Made by a program: the position numbers and the translations under genes. A stretch of 64,000 bases of DNA, from the NCBI GenBank assembly GCA_001567485.1, contig JZRA01000068.1, positions 124,001-188,000 of the forward strand. Direction: 5' to 3'. Origin of the DNA: Chloroflexi bacterium OLB13 (GTDB taxonomy: Bacteria > Chloroflexota > Anaerolineae > Aggregatilineales > Phototrophicaceae). Below the pieces are notes generated by a model. It searched no databases. It was given only the letters and a program-made list of their open reading frames with translations, and had not been told where the DNA came from. This document shows positions 1 to 8,908 of this stretch, piece after piece (the stretch's first letter is position 1; every line of letters starts with the position of its first letter).

Positions 1-98
1 TTGCCGAACCGGTCGTACAGCAGCGCAAGGGCGGACTCGTCGCGCCTTTGCACGCGCACCATGAGGTCGGCGTCGGAGATACTCGGGTCGATAGGCAT
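1..98 (-). CDS. ECF-type RNA polymerase sigma factor (N-terminal fragment)
   Basis: Only the first 32 codons are present; the gene runs off the left edge. The translation begins MPIDPSISDADLMVRVQ and continues through RRDESALALLYDRFG, the acidic and aromatic pattern of sigma region 2.1 in ECF sigma factors, which bind core RNA polymerase. The start is the only ATG before the divergent tatB promoter region; I see no strong SD before it. It is transcribed away from tatB. An anti-sigma factor may follow outside the window. The family call rests on a short stretch, so confidence is moderate. Confidence 0.72.
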   Translation of the reverse strand, partial: MPIDPSISDADLMVRVQRRDESALALLYDRFG

Positions 99-173
99 CG
101 GTTTACGTCAAACGTGAAGTTAGACTGGATGAGTATAGCACGGCGTACCGGTCAATTTCGGCGGATCGTCGTC

Positions 174-179
174 TATAAT
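174..179 (+). promoter_or_regulatory. -10 element of the tatBC promoter
   Basis: A perfect TATAAT lies 34 bases upstream of the tatB ATG. With a 17-base spacer the -35 position (151-156) reads GTCAAT, which is weak. A start near 186 would give a short leader containing the SD at 204-207. Confidence 0.5.
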
Positions 180-213
180 GGCAAGCGTAGGTGAAGATCC
201 GGCAGGAGACCGC

Positions 214-768
214 ATGGAGCTGTTTGGCGTAGGCGGGTTCGAGTTCGCGCTCATCATCATCATCGCGCTGATCGTGGCGGGGCCGGCGCGCATGGCGGTC
301 TGGGCGCGTAAGCTGGGGCAGTGGACGGGGCAGCTTCGCAACCTGTGGAAGACCGCCGCGACCCAACTTCAGCGCGAACTGGATGATGCCGGTGTCGACT
401 TCAAGGTGCCGAAAGAACTGCCGACGCGCCGCGCGCTTATGGATGAGATCAACCGCAGCACGGCGGTGAGAGAACTCTCGCAGCCGATCAAAGAGGTTCA
501 AAGCGTGCTTGAGGAGGGGCGTTCTGCAGCGGGGGAGCTGTCCGGCGCGCTGAGCAGCGTCGAACGCAAGATGCTCGAAGCGACGTCAGCCAACAATCCC
601 TCGCTGGAGGAACTGTCGCGCCCCGCGCCCTCCAACGGATCGAAACCCCGCGACACCGAAGCGCCGACACACCAGCCAGACGGCTACGGCACATGGGGCA
701 GTGACGCCAGCGAGACATCGCACGACGCGTCGTTCGGAACGTGGTCGCGGACGACCGGGGACACGTAG
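214..768 (+). CDS. tatB: Sec-independent protein translocase TatB-like protein
   Basis: 184 residues. The N-terminus (MELFGVGGFEFALII) is the short hydrophobic helix of the TatA/B family. A Gly-Pro hinge (AGPARM) and an amphipathic helix follow, and the rest is a long hydrophilic, low-complexity tail. The protein should sit in the cytoplasmic membrane and pass folded twin-arginine substrates to TatC, which is encoded 10 bases downstream. A longer reading frame opens at 178, but the ATG at 214 is chosen because CAGGAG precedes it at normal spacing and the hydrophobic helix should be N-terminal. The glutamate after the first residue and the pairing with tatC favour TatB over TatA; the two are hard to separate by eye. 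Confidence 0.85.
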   Translation: MELFGVGGFEFALIIIIALIVAGPARMAVWARKLGQWTGQLRNLWKTAATQLQRELDDAGVDFKVPKELPTRRALMDEINRSTAVRELSQPIKEVQSVLEEGRSAAGELSGALSSVERKMLEATSANNPSLEELSRPAPSNGSKPRDTEAPTHQPDGYGTWGSDASETSHDASFGTWSRTTGDT

Positions 769-778
769 GGATGTCAGC

Positions 779-1576
779 ATGGCTCGTTTGAAACTGCGGC
801 GTACACCGCGCACCGCGCCACCTACGGCCGATCCTGAACGGCACATGGGCCTGCTCGATCATCTCAATGAGCTGCGTCAGCGCCTGACGAAAGCGTTTCT
901 CGCCCTTGTCGTCGGAGTCGTCATCGGTCTGGTGTTCGCCAGCCCAGTCTTGGAATACCTGAAATCGCCCTACGGCCAGCAGTTCACGGTACTGGGGCCG
1001 ACCGGCGGCGTGGTCGCGTATTTTCGCGTGTCGCTGCTGATCGGCGGCATTCTGGCGATCCCGGTCATCACGTATCAGCTCTTGATGTTCGTGCTGCCCG
1101 GTTTGCTGCCGAACGAGAAGCGTATTGTGATGATGGCGCTTCCGGCGATTGTAGGGCTGTTCATCGTTGGGGTGCTGTTCGCGTGGTTCATCTTGATCCC
1201 GCCGGCGTTGGATTTTCTTGAGAATTTCGAGTCGGAGATCTTCCGCGCAGAGTGGACGGCGGATCAATATCTGGGGTTTGTGACGGCGTTGATCTTTTGG
1301 ATGGGGGTCGCGTTTGAGATCCCGCTGGTGTTTTTTGTCGTCGGGACGCTGGGGCTGATCGGGCCGGGCGCGCTCGCGTCACAGTGGCGGATCGCGATCG
1401 TTGGCGCGTCGGTTGCGGCCGCGCTAATTACGCCGACGGTCGATCCGGTCAACATGATGCTCGTGATGGGGCCGCTCATCGCGCTTTACGTGTTGAGCAT
1501 CGGGTTGGTCGCGGTCGGCAATCGCATCGGGATCGATCCGACCGGCCGCTCGGAACGCGTATCGCAGCCGTCGTGA
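779..1576 (+). CDS. tatC: Sec-independent protein translocase TatC
   Basis: 265 residues, normal for TatC. The conserved N-terminal motif HLNELRQRL is at about residues 26-34, followed by six hydrophobic segments including the TatC stretch ITYQLLMFVLPGL. TatC is the twin-arginine signal peptide receptor in the cytoplasmic membrane and works with the TatB-like protein upstream. The reading frame is open further upstream inside tatB, but translation should start at 779: only there does the protein begin with the usual short basic N-terminus before HLNELR. The gap to tatB is 10 bases, so the two are co-transcribed. Confidence 0.95.
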   Translation: MARLKLRRTPRTAPPTADPERHMGLLDHLNELRQRLTKAFLALVVGVVIGLVFASPVLEYLKSPYGQQFTVLGPTGGVVAYFRVSLLIGGILAIPVITYQLLMFVLPGLLPNEKRIVMMALPAIVGLFIVGVLFAWFILIPPALDFLENFESEIFRAEWTADQYLGFVTALIFWMGVAFEIPLVFFVVGTLGLIGPGALASQWRIAIVGASVAAALITPTVDPVNMMLVMGPLIALYVLSIGLVAVGNRIGIDPTGRSERVSQPS

Positions 1577-1603
1577 CCTGTTATGGCCCGTAATGTTCCG
1601 TGG

Positions 1604-1632
1604 TTGACATTCAAAAAGATTCAAACTACACT
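1604..1632 (+). promoter_or_regulatory. Consensus sigma-70 promoter of the ABC exporter operon
   Basis: TTGACA at 1604-1609 and TACACT at 1627-1632 are separated by exactly 17 bases. This is one of the best housekeeping-type promoters in the window. The leader to the ATG at 1739 is about 100 bases. Confidence 0.8.
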
Positions 1633-1738
1633 GACAGTTACGGAGTTTCGTCGCGCAGGACGATTGTCCCGCGTGCTGCCGTGCCTCGCGAGGCCCCCGC
1701 GCGCATCGCCAACAATCTAACAGCTTCAGGAGTAGTAC

Positions 1739-3537
1739 ATGGCGTTGAAGTCGGAATTCTTCGTTCAACCCGCGTATCCCTATGACCGGTCGAGGCCGAT
1801 TCGCTGGGTTTGGTCGCATATCTGGCGTTACAAGCGGTTGTTCTTGCAGTGCGTCGCCGGCTTCATCATCGGTTACACCAGCTTCAGCTATGCGCGTATT
1901 CTGATCGGACAGGCGGCAGACGCCATCATCAATGCCGACCCGGCCGCGCTCGCTTCGGCGGGCTTGGCCGTGCTGCTCATTCTCCTGCTCGACAGTCTCG
2001 CTTCGCTGGCTGGCTCGCTCTCGATTGAGACGGTCGCGCAGCGGATGGAGCGCGATGGCCGGCAGGAGCTGTATGAGGCGCTTCTCGGCAAGAGCCAGAC
2101 GTGGCACGACCGGCAGCGCGTCGGAGACATAATGGCGCGCGCCACTGACGACATGCGCCAGATGAACGGCATGATCAACCCGGGCATCCTGTTCATGCTC
2201 GATATGATGCTTGGCATCACCGTTCCGGTCATTATGATCGCCTCGATCCGCCTTGAACTGGTGTCGCTGCTGATCGTCTTCGTCCTGATTTACGCCCTTG
2301 CGGTGCGGCGCTATGCCCGCGCGCTCAACCCGGTCGTGAATCATCAGCGCTCAACCTTCGGTGCGATGAACGCCGGCCTTGAGGAGACCATCGTCGGCAT
2401 CGAGGTCGTCAAGGCGAGCGCGCAAGAGGCGTTTGAACGGCGGAAGTTCCATCTCAACGCGAAGGCATATCGCGACTATTTCGCCCAGCAGGGGCGAATT
2501 GAGGCGCGCTATCTGCCGATGTTTTTCTACGCCCTGCTGACCGGCGGCGTGTTCATGCACTGCATGCTGCTGTTCGCGGCCGGGCGTCTCGGCGTCGCCG
2601 AGATCGTCGCCGTGATGGGCTTGATCGGCGTCATGCGCTTCCCCGTGTTCGTCAGCATCTTCTCATTCAGCTTGGTGCAGCTCGGCATCGCATCGGCCCG
2701 CCGCGTTCTGGAGATCATTAACGCAGAGACGGCGATGGACGAGAACGCGTCCGGCCATGCGGCTGTGATGCAGGGGGGGCTGACGTTCGAGAACGTCACG
2801 TTCACGTTCGACGATGGCATCCCCATCCTCAAGAACATCTCGTTTGATGTACAGCCCGGCCAGACTATCGCTATCGTCGGCCAGACGGGAAGCGGCAAGT
2901 CGACGCTGACCGATCTCATCAACCGTACGTACGATACGGTCGCAGGGCGCATCCTGATTGACGGCATCGACGTGCGCGATTGGAACATGGCGTCGCTGCG
3001 GTCGCAGATCAGCCGGATCGAGCAAGACGTGTTCCTGTTCAGCCGGTCGATCGCCGAGAACATCGCGTTCGGCGCGCCGGGGACGCCGCAAGAGGACATC
3101 GAACGGGCCGCGCGCGAGGCGCAGGCGCACGACTTCATTATGGCGCTGCCGGACGGCTACAACACGGTGATCGGCGAGCGCGGCGTGACCCTATCCGGCG
3201 GCCAACGTCAGCGGTTGGCGCTGCGCGTGCGTTCTTGAGTGATCCGCGTATCCTGATCCTCGACGACTCGACCAGCGCGATCGACTCCGCGACCGAGGAC
3301 GAAATCCAGAAGGCGATCAATCGCGCACAAGTCGGCCGGACGACGCTGCTCATCACGCATCGCCTGTCGCAGATTCGCTGGGCCGATCATATCCTTGTGC
3401 TCGATCACGGCGAGCTGATCGCCAGCGGAACGCACGAGGACTTGCTGCGCACCTCCGCCACGTACCGGCGTATCTTCGCCCGCTACGACACGCCGCTTCC
3501 GCCAATTGAGCAAGCGGCCGAAACCGCCGCCGACTAG
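1739..3537 (+). CDS. ABC exporter subunit 1, fused permease/ATPase (frameshifted near 3223)
   Basis: An N-terminal six-helix ABC exporter membrane domain (roughly residues 30-320) is joined to an ATPase domain with Walker [10 protein letters not shown], signature LSGGQRQR and H-loop ITHRLS. Walker B reads [12 protein letters not shown]: the catalytic glutamate is aspartate, as in the degenerate half of heterodimeric exporters. The frame breaks after [11 protein letters not shown]. Adding one G at about 3223 restores [18 protein letters not shown] and a protein of about 599 residues. As deposited, translation stops at 3238. The ATG follows AGGAG. The partner begins 21 bases after the stop. The substrate cannot be told from sequence; lipids, drugs or peptides are all possible. 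Confidence 0.88.
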
Positions 3538-3557
3538 CCTGCTAGGAGACCGCCGCT

Positions 3558-5381
3558 ATGGGCTTCATTATGGACGGCCTCGACGCCGAGGCTTATGACC
3601 GGTCGTACTCCGACCGCCAGCTTGTCAAGCGCATCCTCGCCTATTTCCGCCCTGAGGGCTGGCGTATCGGCGTCGTGGCGCTGGCGATCTTCCTGACGTC
3701 GGTAGTCAATACCGCGCTTCCGGTCGTGATCTCGAACGGCTTGGACGAGCTGGGCGTGACTCATCCGACGCCCGCGATGCTCATCCGGTTGATGCTGATC
3801 GTGACCGCGCTGGGCGTGTTGGGCTGGACGTTCAACGCGTTTCGCCAATGGTTGAGCGCCGCGGCCATCGGCAACGTCACGCTGCGCCTGCGCGAGGACG
3901 CATTCGACGCCGTGACCAAGCGCGATATGTCGTTCTACGACCAGTTCCCCAGCGCGAAGATCGTCAGCCGTGTGACCAGCGACACGCAGCAGTTCAGCCA
4001 GACGGTCGGGCTTGTGACCGACCTGATGAGCCAGTTCCTGCTGGTCGTGCTGCTGATCGGCTACCTGTTCAGCGTCAACGTGACCATGGCGCTCATCACC
4101 CTGGCGCTGGCCCCGTTCATCATCGTGACCGCGCTGGGGTTCCGCAAGATCGCACGCGCGACCATCACTCAGAGCCGCCGCGTGAACGCCGAGGTGTCGT
4201 CGCATATACAAGAGACCGTCAGCGGCATCCGGATCGCCAAGGCCTTCCGTCAGGAACAGGCGATCTACGACGACTTCCTCGATGTGAACAGTCGCAGCTA
4301 CCGCATCAACCTGCGCACCGGCTACACGTTCAGCAGCATCTTTCCGATCTTGAACTTAGTTGCGGGCATCGGTACGGCAGCGCTGGTGTACTTCGGTGGC
4401 CGGATCACCATCGACAGCCCGAACTTGCTGACACCGGGGCAGTGGTACCTATTCATTCAGGGTCTCGCGTTGTTCTGGTTCCCGCTGACGAGCATCGCGT
4501 CGTTCTGGAGCCAGTTCCAGCTTGGCTTGGCGGCTGGCGAGCGCGTGTTCGCGTTGATCGACGCCGAGGCGAAGGTCGTGCAGACTGGAAATCTCACGCT
4601 TGAGCATGTCGGCGGCGAGATCGAATTCAAGCACCTCGACTTCGGTTATGTGGAAGGCCAGCCCGTGCTGTCGGACTTCAACCTGCATATCCGTCAAGGC
4701 GAGTCGCTGGCACTGGTCGGACATACGGGATCGGGCAAGTCGTCAATCGGCAAGCTGGTGGCGCGCTTCTACGAGTTTCAAGGCGGGGACATCGCAGTCG
4801 ATGGAATCAGCCTGCGCACCGTGAACCTCGACTCGTACCGCAGCAAGCTCGGCATCGTGACTCAGACGCCGTTTCTGTTTGACGGCACCGTTCGCGAGAA
4901 CATCCGCTACGGCCGTGCGAGCGCGTCCGACGCGGAAGTTGAAGCCGCCGCGATGCAGGTTGCCAATGGCGACTGGCTGTCGGTGCTGGCACAAGGGCTG
5001 GATACGCCGGTTGGTGAGCGTGGCAGCGCGCTGTCGATGGGGCAGCGTCAGTTGGTGTGCTTGGCGCGCGTCGTGCTGCAAGACCCCGCCATCTTCATCC
5101 TTGACGAGGCGACCGCCAGCGTCGACCCGCTGACAGAGGCGCTCATTCAAGAAGGTCTCGACACCGTCATGAAGGGCCGCACCAGTATCGTGATCGCACA
5201 CCGGCTGAGCACGATTAAGCACTCCGACCGAATTATCGTGCTGCGCGAGGGCGAGATCATCGAACAGGGGACACACGACGAGTTGATCCAGAAAGACGGC
5301 CACTACGCCGAGCTGTACAACACGTACTTCCGCCATCAATCGCTCGAATACATCGAGTCGGCGAAGGACATGGTGGCCTGA
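3558..5381 (+). CDS. ABC exporter subunit 2, fused permease/ATPase
   Basis: 607 residues: a membrane domain with six predicted helices (about residues 35-340), then an ATPase domain with Walker A GHTGSGKSS, Walker B IFILDEATASVD with the catalytic glutamate intact, H-loop IAHRLST, and a signature that reads LSMGQRQ rather than LSGGQ. The altered signature here and the altered Walker B in the upstream subunit would meet in the same composite ATP site, the arrangement known from heterodimeric exporters such as TM287/288. AGGAG sits 9 bases before the ATG. The two subunits most likely form one heterodimer. Confidence 0.93.
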   Translation: MGFIMDGLDAEAYDRSYSDRQLVKRILAYFRPEGWRIGVVALAIFLTSVVNTALPVVISNGLDELGVTHPTPAMLIRLMLIVTALGVLGWTFNAFRQWLSAAAIGNVTLRLREDAFDAVTKRDMSFYDQFPSAKIVSRVTSDTQQFSQTVGLVTDLMSQFLLVVLLIGYLFSVNVTMALITLALAPFIIVTALGFRKIARATITQSRRVNAEVSSHIQETVSGIRIAKAFRQEQAIYDDFLDVNSRSYRINLRTGYTFSSIFPILNLVAGIGTAALVYFGGRITIDSPNLLTPGQWYLFIQGLALFWFPLTSIASFWSQFQLGLAAGERVFALIDAEAKVVQTGNLTLEHVGGEIEFKHLDFGYVEGQPVLSDFNLHIRQGESLALVGHTGSGKSSIGKLVARFYEFQGGDIAVDGISLRTVNLDSYRSKLGIVTQTPFLFDGTVRENIRYGRASASDAEVEAAAMQVANGDWLSVLAQGLDTPVGERGSALSMGQRQLVCLARVVLQDPAIFILDEATASVDPLTEALIQEGLDTVMKGRTSIVIAHRLSTIKHSDRIIVLREGEIIEQGTHDELIQKDGHYAELYNTYFRHQSLEYIESAKDMVA

Positions 5382-5445
5382 ACGATCAGGAGACCGGTAG
5401 CCGGTTGTCAGGGTGTGGCCCTGCTGCCGTCTCATAGGCGCGCAA

Positions 5446-5478
5446 ACACGAGTGGCGATCCCGCATTGCCACTCGTGT
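5446..5478. terminator. Inverted repeat between convergent operons, probable bidirectional terminator
   Basis: ACACGAGTGGC (5446-5456) and GCCACTCGTGT (5468-5478) form a perfect 11-base-pair stem with an 11-base loop. It lies between the stop of the exporter operon and the stop of livF, where both transcripts end. The T-tracts are poor, so termination strength is uncertain. Confidence 0.6.
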
Positions 5479-5490
5479 ATTGTTGACACG

Positions 5491-6195
5491 TCAGCCCAGA
5501 TAAGCCGCGAGGATCGCGGGGTTGTTGCTGAGTTCAGCCGCCGTGCCCTCCGCGACGACCTTGCCGCGCTCAAGCACATAGGCGTAATCGGCAATCGCCA
5601 GCGCCTGCCGCGCGTTCTGTTCCACCAACAGAATTGAAATCCCGCGCTCTTTGATCTCCGCGATGATGCGGAACACGTCTTTCACCAGCAGCGGCGCAAG
5701 GCCCATGCTCGGCTCGTCCATCATCAACAGGGTAGGCTGCATCATCAGCGCGCGGCCAACTGCGAGCATCTGCTGTTCGCCGCCGCTCAACAGGCCGGCC
5801 TTCTGCGTTCGGCGCTCGTTGAGGCGGGGGAACCGCGCGTAAATCGCGGCCAATTCCTCATCTGTTCGCCCATCGCGCCGGACGTGCGCTCCGGCGGTCA
5901 AATTCTCCGCGACGGACATATTGGCGATCACCTGTCGGCCTTCGGGAACCTGCACCATGCCCATTGCGGCGATGCGATCCGGCCGGCGGCCGATCATCTC
6001 GACACCGTTGAACCGGATGCTTCCTGCAGACGCGCGCAGCAGGCCCGACAGCGTGTTGAGCGTGGTCGACTTGCCCGCGCCGTTCGCGCCGATCAGCGTG
6101 ACGACCTGCCCCTCCTCCAACTTGAAGGATACGCTGCGCAGCGCGGCGATCATGCCGTAGCTGACCCACAAATCGGAGACTTCAAGCAGCGCCAT
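5491..6195 (-). CDS. livF: Branched-chain amino acid-type ABC transporter ATPase LivF (system 1)
   Basis: 234 residues. Walker A is GANGAGKST, signature LSGGEQQM and Walker B LLMMDEPSMGLAP, followed by the LivF-typical ILLVEQNARQAL H-loop region. LivF pairs with LivG to power the LivHM permease. The frame extends to 6210, but the ATG at 6195 has GGGAG eight bases upstream and gives the usual MALLEVSDL start. It overlaps the end of livG by 14 bases, indicating translational coupling. It is the last gene of the M24-hydrolase/binding protein/HMGF operon. Confidence 0.9.
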   Translation of the reverse strand: MALLEVSDLWVSYGMIAALRSVSFKLEEGQVVTLIGANGAGKSTTLNTLSGLLRASAGSIRFNGVEMIGRRPDRIAAMGMVQVPEGRQVIANMSVAENLTAGAHVRRDGRTDEELAAIYARFPRLNERRTQKAGLLSGGEQQMLAVGRALMMQPTLLMMDEPSMGLAPLLVKDVFRIIAEIKERGISILLVEQNARQALAIADYAYVLERGKVVAEGTAAELSNNPAILAAYLG

Positions 6196-6949
6196 CGTCA
6201 CTGCTCCCAAGATAGGCTTCGATTACGGCGGGGTCGGACTTGATCTCGGTTGGCGTGCCGTGCGCGATGATCTGGCCGAAGTTCAGCACGTAAATCTCGT
6301 CACACACCTGATGGATGAACGCCATGTCGTGCTCGACAACGAGGATCGATAAACCTTCGTCGCGGAGCGTCAGGATGGCCTCGCCAAGCGCGTGTGTCTC
6401 GACCGGGTTCATGCCGGCGGTCGGTTCATCGAGCTGTAAGAGCTTGGGCTGTGTGGCGATAGCGCGTGCCAGCTCAAGCCGCCGTTGATCGCCGTAGGGC
6501 AGGGACGCGGCGTGCGTATTGGCGACCGGCAGCAGGCCAAATCGGTTCAGCAGCTCGCGCGCACGTTCGCGCATACCCTGTTCCTCGGCACGGAACGCAC
6601 GGCTGAACATGACCGCGCCCAGCAAGCTGCCATGCCCGCGCGTATGCTGGCCGATGAGAAGATTCTCGAGCGCGGTCATCCGTCCGAACAACCGGATGTT
6701 CTGATAGGTGCGTGCGATGCCCAGCCGTGTGATGTGATGCGGCTCGGCGTTGTGGATGGGCGTGCCTTCAAACTGAATCACGCCGGACGTCGGGTGATCC
6801 AACCCGCTAATGCAGTTGATGAGCGTCGTCTTGCCCGCGCCGTTAGGGCCGATCAACCCGACGATACGTCCTTTCGCCACGTCGAGGTTGACGTTGCCCA
6901 GCGCCTTCAAACCGCCAAACTGGCGCGTGACCGCCTCAAGGTGCAGCAT
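6182..6949 (-). CDS. livG: Branched-chain amino acid-type ABC transporter ATPase LivG (system 1)
   Basis: 255 residues starting MLHLEAVTRQFGGL. It has Walker A GPNGAGKTT, the LivG-type segment RTYQNIRLF, signature-region SLPYGDQRRLELARA, Walker B LLQLDEPTAGMNP and H-loop VVEHDMAF. These mark LivG rather than LivF. The start at 6949 is preceded by AAAGG and overlaps the livM end by 14 bases. The frame is open to 7021, but that extension reads as livM in another frame. Confidence 0.9.
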   Translation of the reverse strand: MLHLEAVTRQFGGLKALGNVNLDVAKGRIVGLIGPNGAGKTTLINCISGLDHPTSGVIQFEGTPIHNAEPHHITRLGIARTYQNIRLFGRMTALENLLIGQHTRGHGSLLGAVMFSRAFRAEEQGMRERARELLNRFGLLPVANTHAASLPYGDQRRLELARAIATQPKLLQLDEPTAGMNPVETHALGEAILTLRDEGLSILVVEHDMAFIHQVCDEIYVLNFGQIIAHGTPTEIKSDPAVIEAYLGSSDDGAA

Positions 6950-7916
6950 GAGACGACCTTTCGGCGGCGTCCGCGCGGCGGCGGAGTGCGCGGCGCGCCC
7001 GCCGCAGTAGCAGCCGCACACCGGCCGGATTGATCAAGCCGCCGGGTAGGAACAGGATTACGCCTAGTAGGATCAAGCCGATGAACACGCCGCGCAGGTC
7101 GTTGAGGAACCGCAGTACTTCAGGCAGCGCGCCCATCACCAGCCCGCCGACAATCGGGCCGACCCACGTCGACGTCCCGCCCAGCACCGCAAAACTCAGG
7201 ATGTCGACCGCTTTGTCGAACCCGTACGCACCGGGGGAGATGATGCGGGTGAGGTGTGCGCTGAACACCCCCGCCGACGCAGCGACAACGGCGCTCATCA
7301 CAAAGACGACATTCTTGACGTACACGACGTTGATGCCCATGTTGGCGGCGGCGCGTTCGTCCTCCCGAATGGCAGCCATCGCGCGACCGAGGCGTGACTT
7401 GTGCAGACGCCACAGCAGAAACATCAGCAGGGCCAGAAAAGCAAACAGCATCCACGTTTCCGTGCTCTTGGGGATCCCTTTGATCCCGCGCGCGCCCTCC
7501 AGCAGCCGGATACGCACCCGTTCACCTTGCAGCGCGGTCGCGATCGACGAGATGATCTCGTCGAAATTGAGCAGCAGAATGATGACGACTTCACCGAAGC
7601 CAATCGTTGCGATAGCGAGATAGATGTCTTTCAGCCGCAGCACCGGCAGCCCGATCGGCAGGCTGATGATGCCCGCGACAGCCATTCCAATAATCAAGCC
7701 GAGCCACAGCGGCATTCCGAGAAACTGTGTGGCGGCGACACCGGCGTATGCCCCGATCGCCATGAAGCCGGCGTTGGCGAGTGAGAACATGCCGGTGTAC
7801 AGGGTGAGGTAGATGCTGATGCCGAGGATTGCGTTGACCAGCATGAACTGAAGCACTGGCTCGGTGATACCGAGCGGCCGTAGGATATCGACGAGGGCTT
7901 GGGTGAGCGCGTCCAT
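6936..7916 (-). CDS. livM: Branched-chain amino acid-type ABC permease LivM (system 1)
   Basis: 326 residues with about eight to ten hydrophobic segments. The LivM hallmarks are the early SLANAGFMAIGAYAG stretch and the cytoplasmic coupling region with RLGRAMAAIREDERAAANMGIN. It should form the translocation pathway with LivH, encoded six bases upstream. The C-terminus is arginine-rich. The substrate is not predictable; HAAT permeases carry amino acids, amides, urea or organic acids. Confidence 0.9.
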   Translation of the reverse strand: MDALTQALVDILRPLGITEPVLQFMLVNAILGISIYLTLYTGMFSLANAGFMAIGAYAGVAATQFLGMPLWLGLIIGMAVAGIISLPIGLPVLRLKDIYLAIATIGFGEVVIILLLNFDEIISSIATALQGERVRIRLLEGARGIKGIPKSTETWMLFAFLALLMFLLWRLHKSRLGRAMAAIREDERAAANMGINVVYVKNVVFVMSAVVAASAGVFSAHLTRIISPGAYGFDKAVDILSFAVLGGTSTWVGPIVGGLVMGALPEVLRFLNDLRGVFIGLILLGVILFLPGGLINPAGVRLLLRRARRALRRRADAAERSSHAAP

Positions 7917-7922
7917 GCCGCC

Positions 7923-8828
7923 TTATGCCCGTGTGCTTTCCGACTGGCCGAACAATCCTTGCGGCCGCGCCAATAGAAGGACGAACAACAACCCGAAGAC
8001 CACCGCGTTCTTGTAGTTGCTGCCGCCGATTGCGATGCTGAACGTTTGGATCGCGGCGACGAGGAATCCACCGACGAGCGCGCCGTTGATGCTGCCTAGC
8101 CCGCCCAACACGATCGCCGTAAGCCCGACCAGCGCCACGTCATCGCCGATGAACGGTGTGACGTTGAGAAAGACAAGCCCGTACAGCAGGCCAGCCGCCC
8201 CGCCCAAGAGGCCCGCTAGAAAGAACGTCAGGACGTAGACGCGCCCGACGTTGATGCCGAGGAGCGCGGCGGTTCGCTGGTTGAACGCGACGGCGCGCAT
8301 TTGCTGGCCGATACGCGTGCGCATCACGAGATACTGCAAGGCGATGACCAGCGCCAGCGCGATCACGAGGATAATCATGCGGATCGGGACGATGCGCAGG
8401 GAGAGCGCCTCGATGACGATAGGCTGATCCGGCACAAGGCCCTGTGGAAAGTACGCCTCTGTGCCACCCCACAGCGGCTTGAACGCCAACTGTGCAAGGT
8501 TGACGATCAGCAGCGCCGCGCCGATGCTGCTGATAAGCTGCGACATGCGCGCCGCGCCCCGCTGTCGCAGCGGTCGGAACGCCACGAACTCCAGCAGGAT
8601 GCTGACGAATCCGGCGGCGATCATCGCCAGCGGCGCCGCGATCCACAGCGGTTGATGGAGTTTGTCGACCAGCAGCAGCCCAACAAATGCGCCGGTCATA
8701 AACACGGCGCTGTGGGCAAGGTTGAGCACACCGAGGATACTGAACACCAGCGCGTAGCCTAGTGCGAATAGGCTGTAGATCGCGCCGAGCGAGACGGCAT
8801 TGACGACCTGTTGAAGAAAACTATCCAT
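7923..8828 (-). CDS. livH: Branched-chain amino acid-type ABC permease LivH (system 1)
   Basis: 301 residues with multiple membrane helices. The N-terminal LFALGYALVFSILGVLNLAH is the conserved LivH signature, and the coupling region reads RTRIGQQMRAVAFNQRTAALLGIN. The ATG at 8828 is chosen over the upstream in-frame codon at 8861 because the latter would add a polar extension before the first helix. The SD is weak; the gene is separated from the binding protein gene by an inverted repeat. Confidence 0.9.
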   Translation of the reverse strand: MDSFLQQVVNAVSLGAIYSLFALGYALVFSILGVLNLAHSAVFMTGAFVGLLLVDKLHQPLWIAAPLAMIAAGFVSILLEFVAFRPLRQRGAARMSQLISSIGAALLIVNLAQLAFKPLWGGTEAYFPQGLVPDQPIVIEALSLRIVPIRMIILVIALALVIALQYLVMRTRIGQQMRAVAFNQRTAALLGINVGRVYVLTFFLAGLLGGAAGLLYGLVFLNVTPFIGDDVALVGLTAIVLGGLGSINGALVGGFLVAAIQTFSIAIGGSNYKNAVVFGLLFVLLLARPQGLFGQSESTRA

Positions 8829-8853
8829 CTGCCGAAATTCACAATCATCGATA

Positions 8854-8890
8854 CGGCCCACGCCGGGCGGCGAGCGTCCAGCGTGGGCCG
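8854..8890 (-). terminator. Hairpin between binding protein gene 1 and livH
   Basis: CGGCCCACGC (8854-8863) and GCGTGGGCCG (8881-8890) form a perfect 10-base-pair stem 19 bases after the binding protein stop. There is no T-run, so it may act as a partial terminator or an mRNA 3'-end stabiliser rather than a full stop. Confidence 0.5.
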
Positions 8891-8908
8891 ATACAGTACG
8901 GGTTGTAA

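Noticed and set aside
2980-3537. Separate small ATPase gene
   Set aside because: It is the C-terminal end of the exporter subunit that starts at 1739 after a one-base loss; its first 75 codons are out-of-frame exporter sequence.
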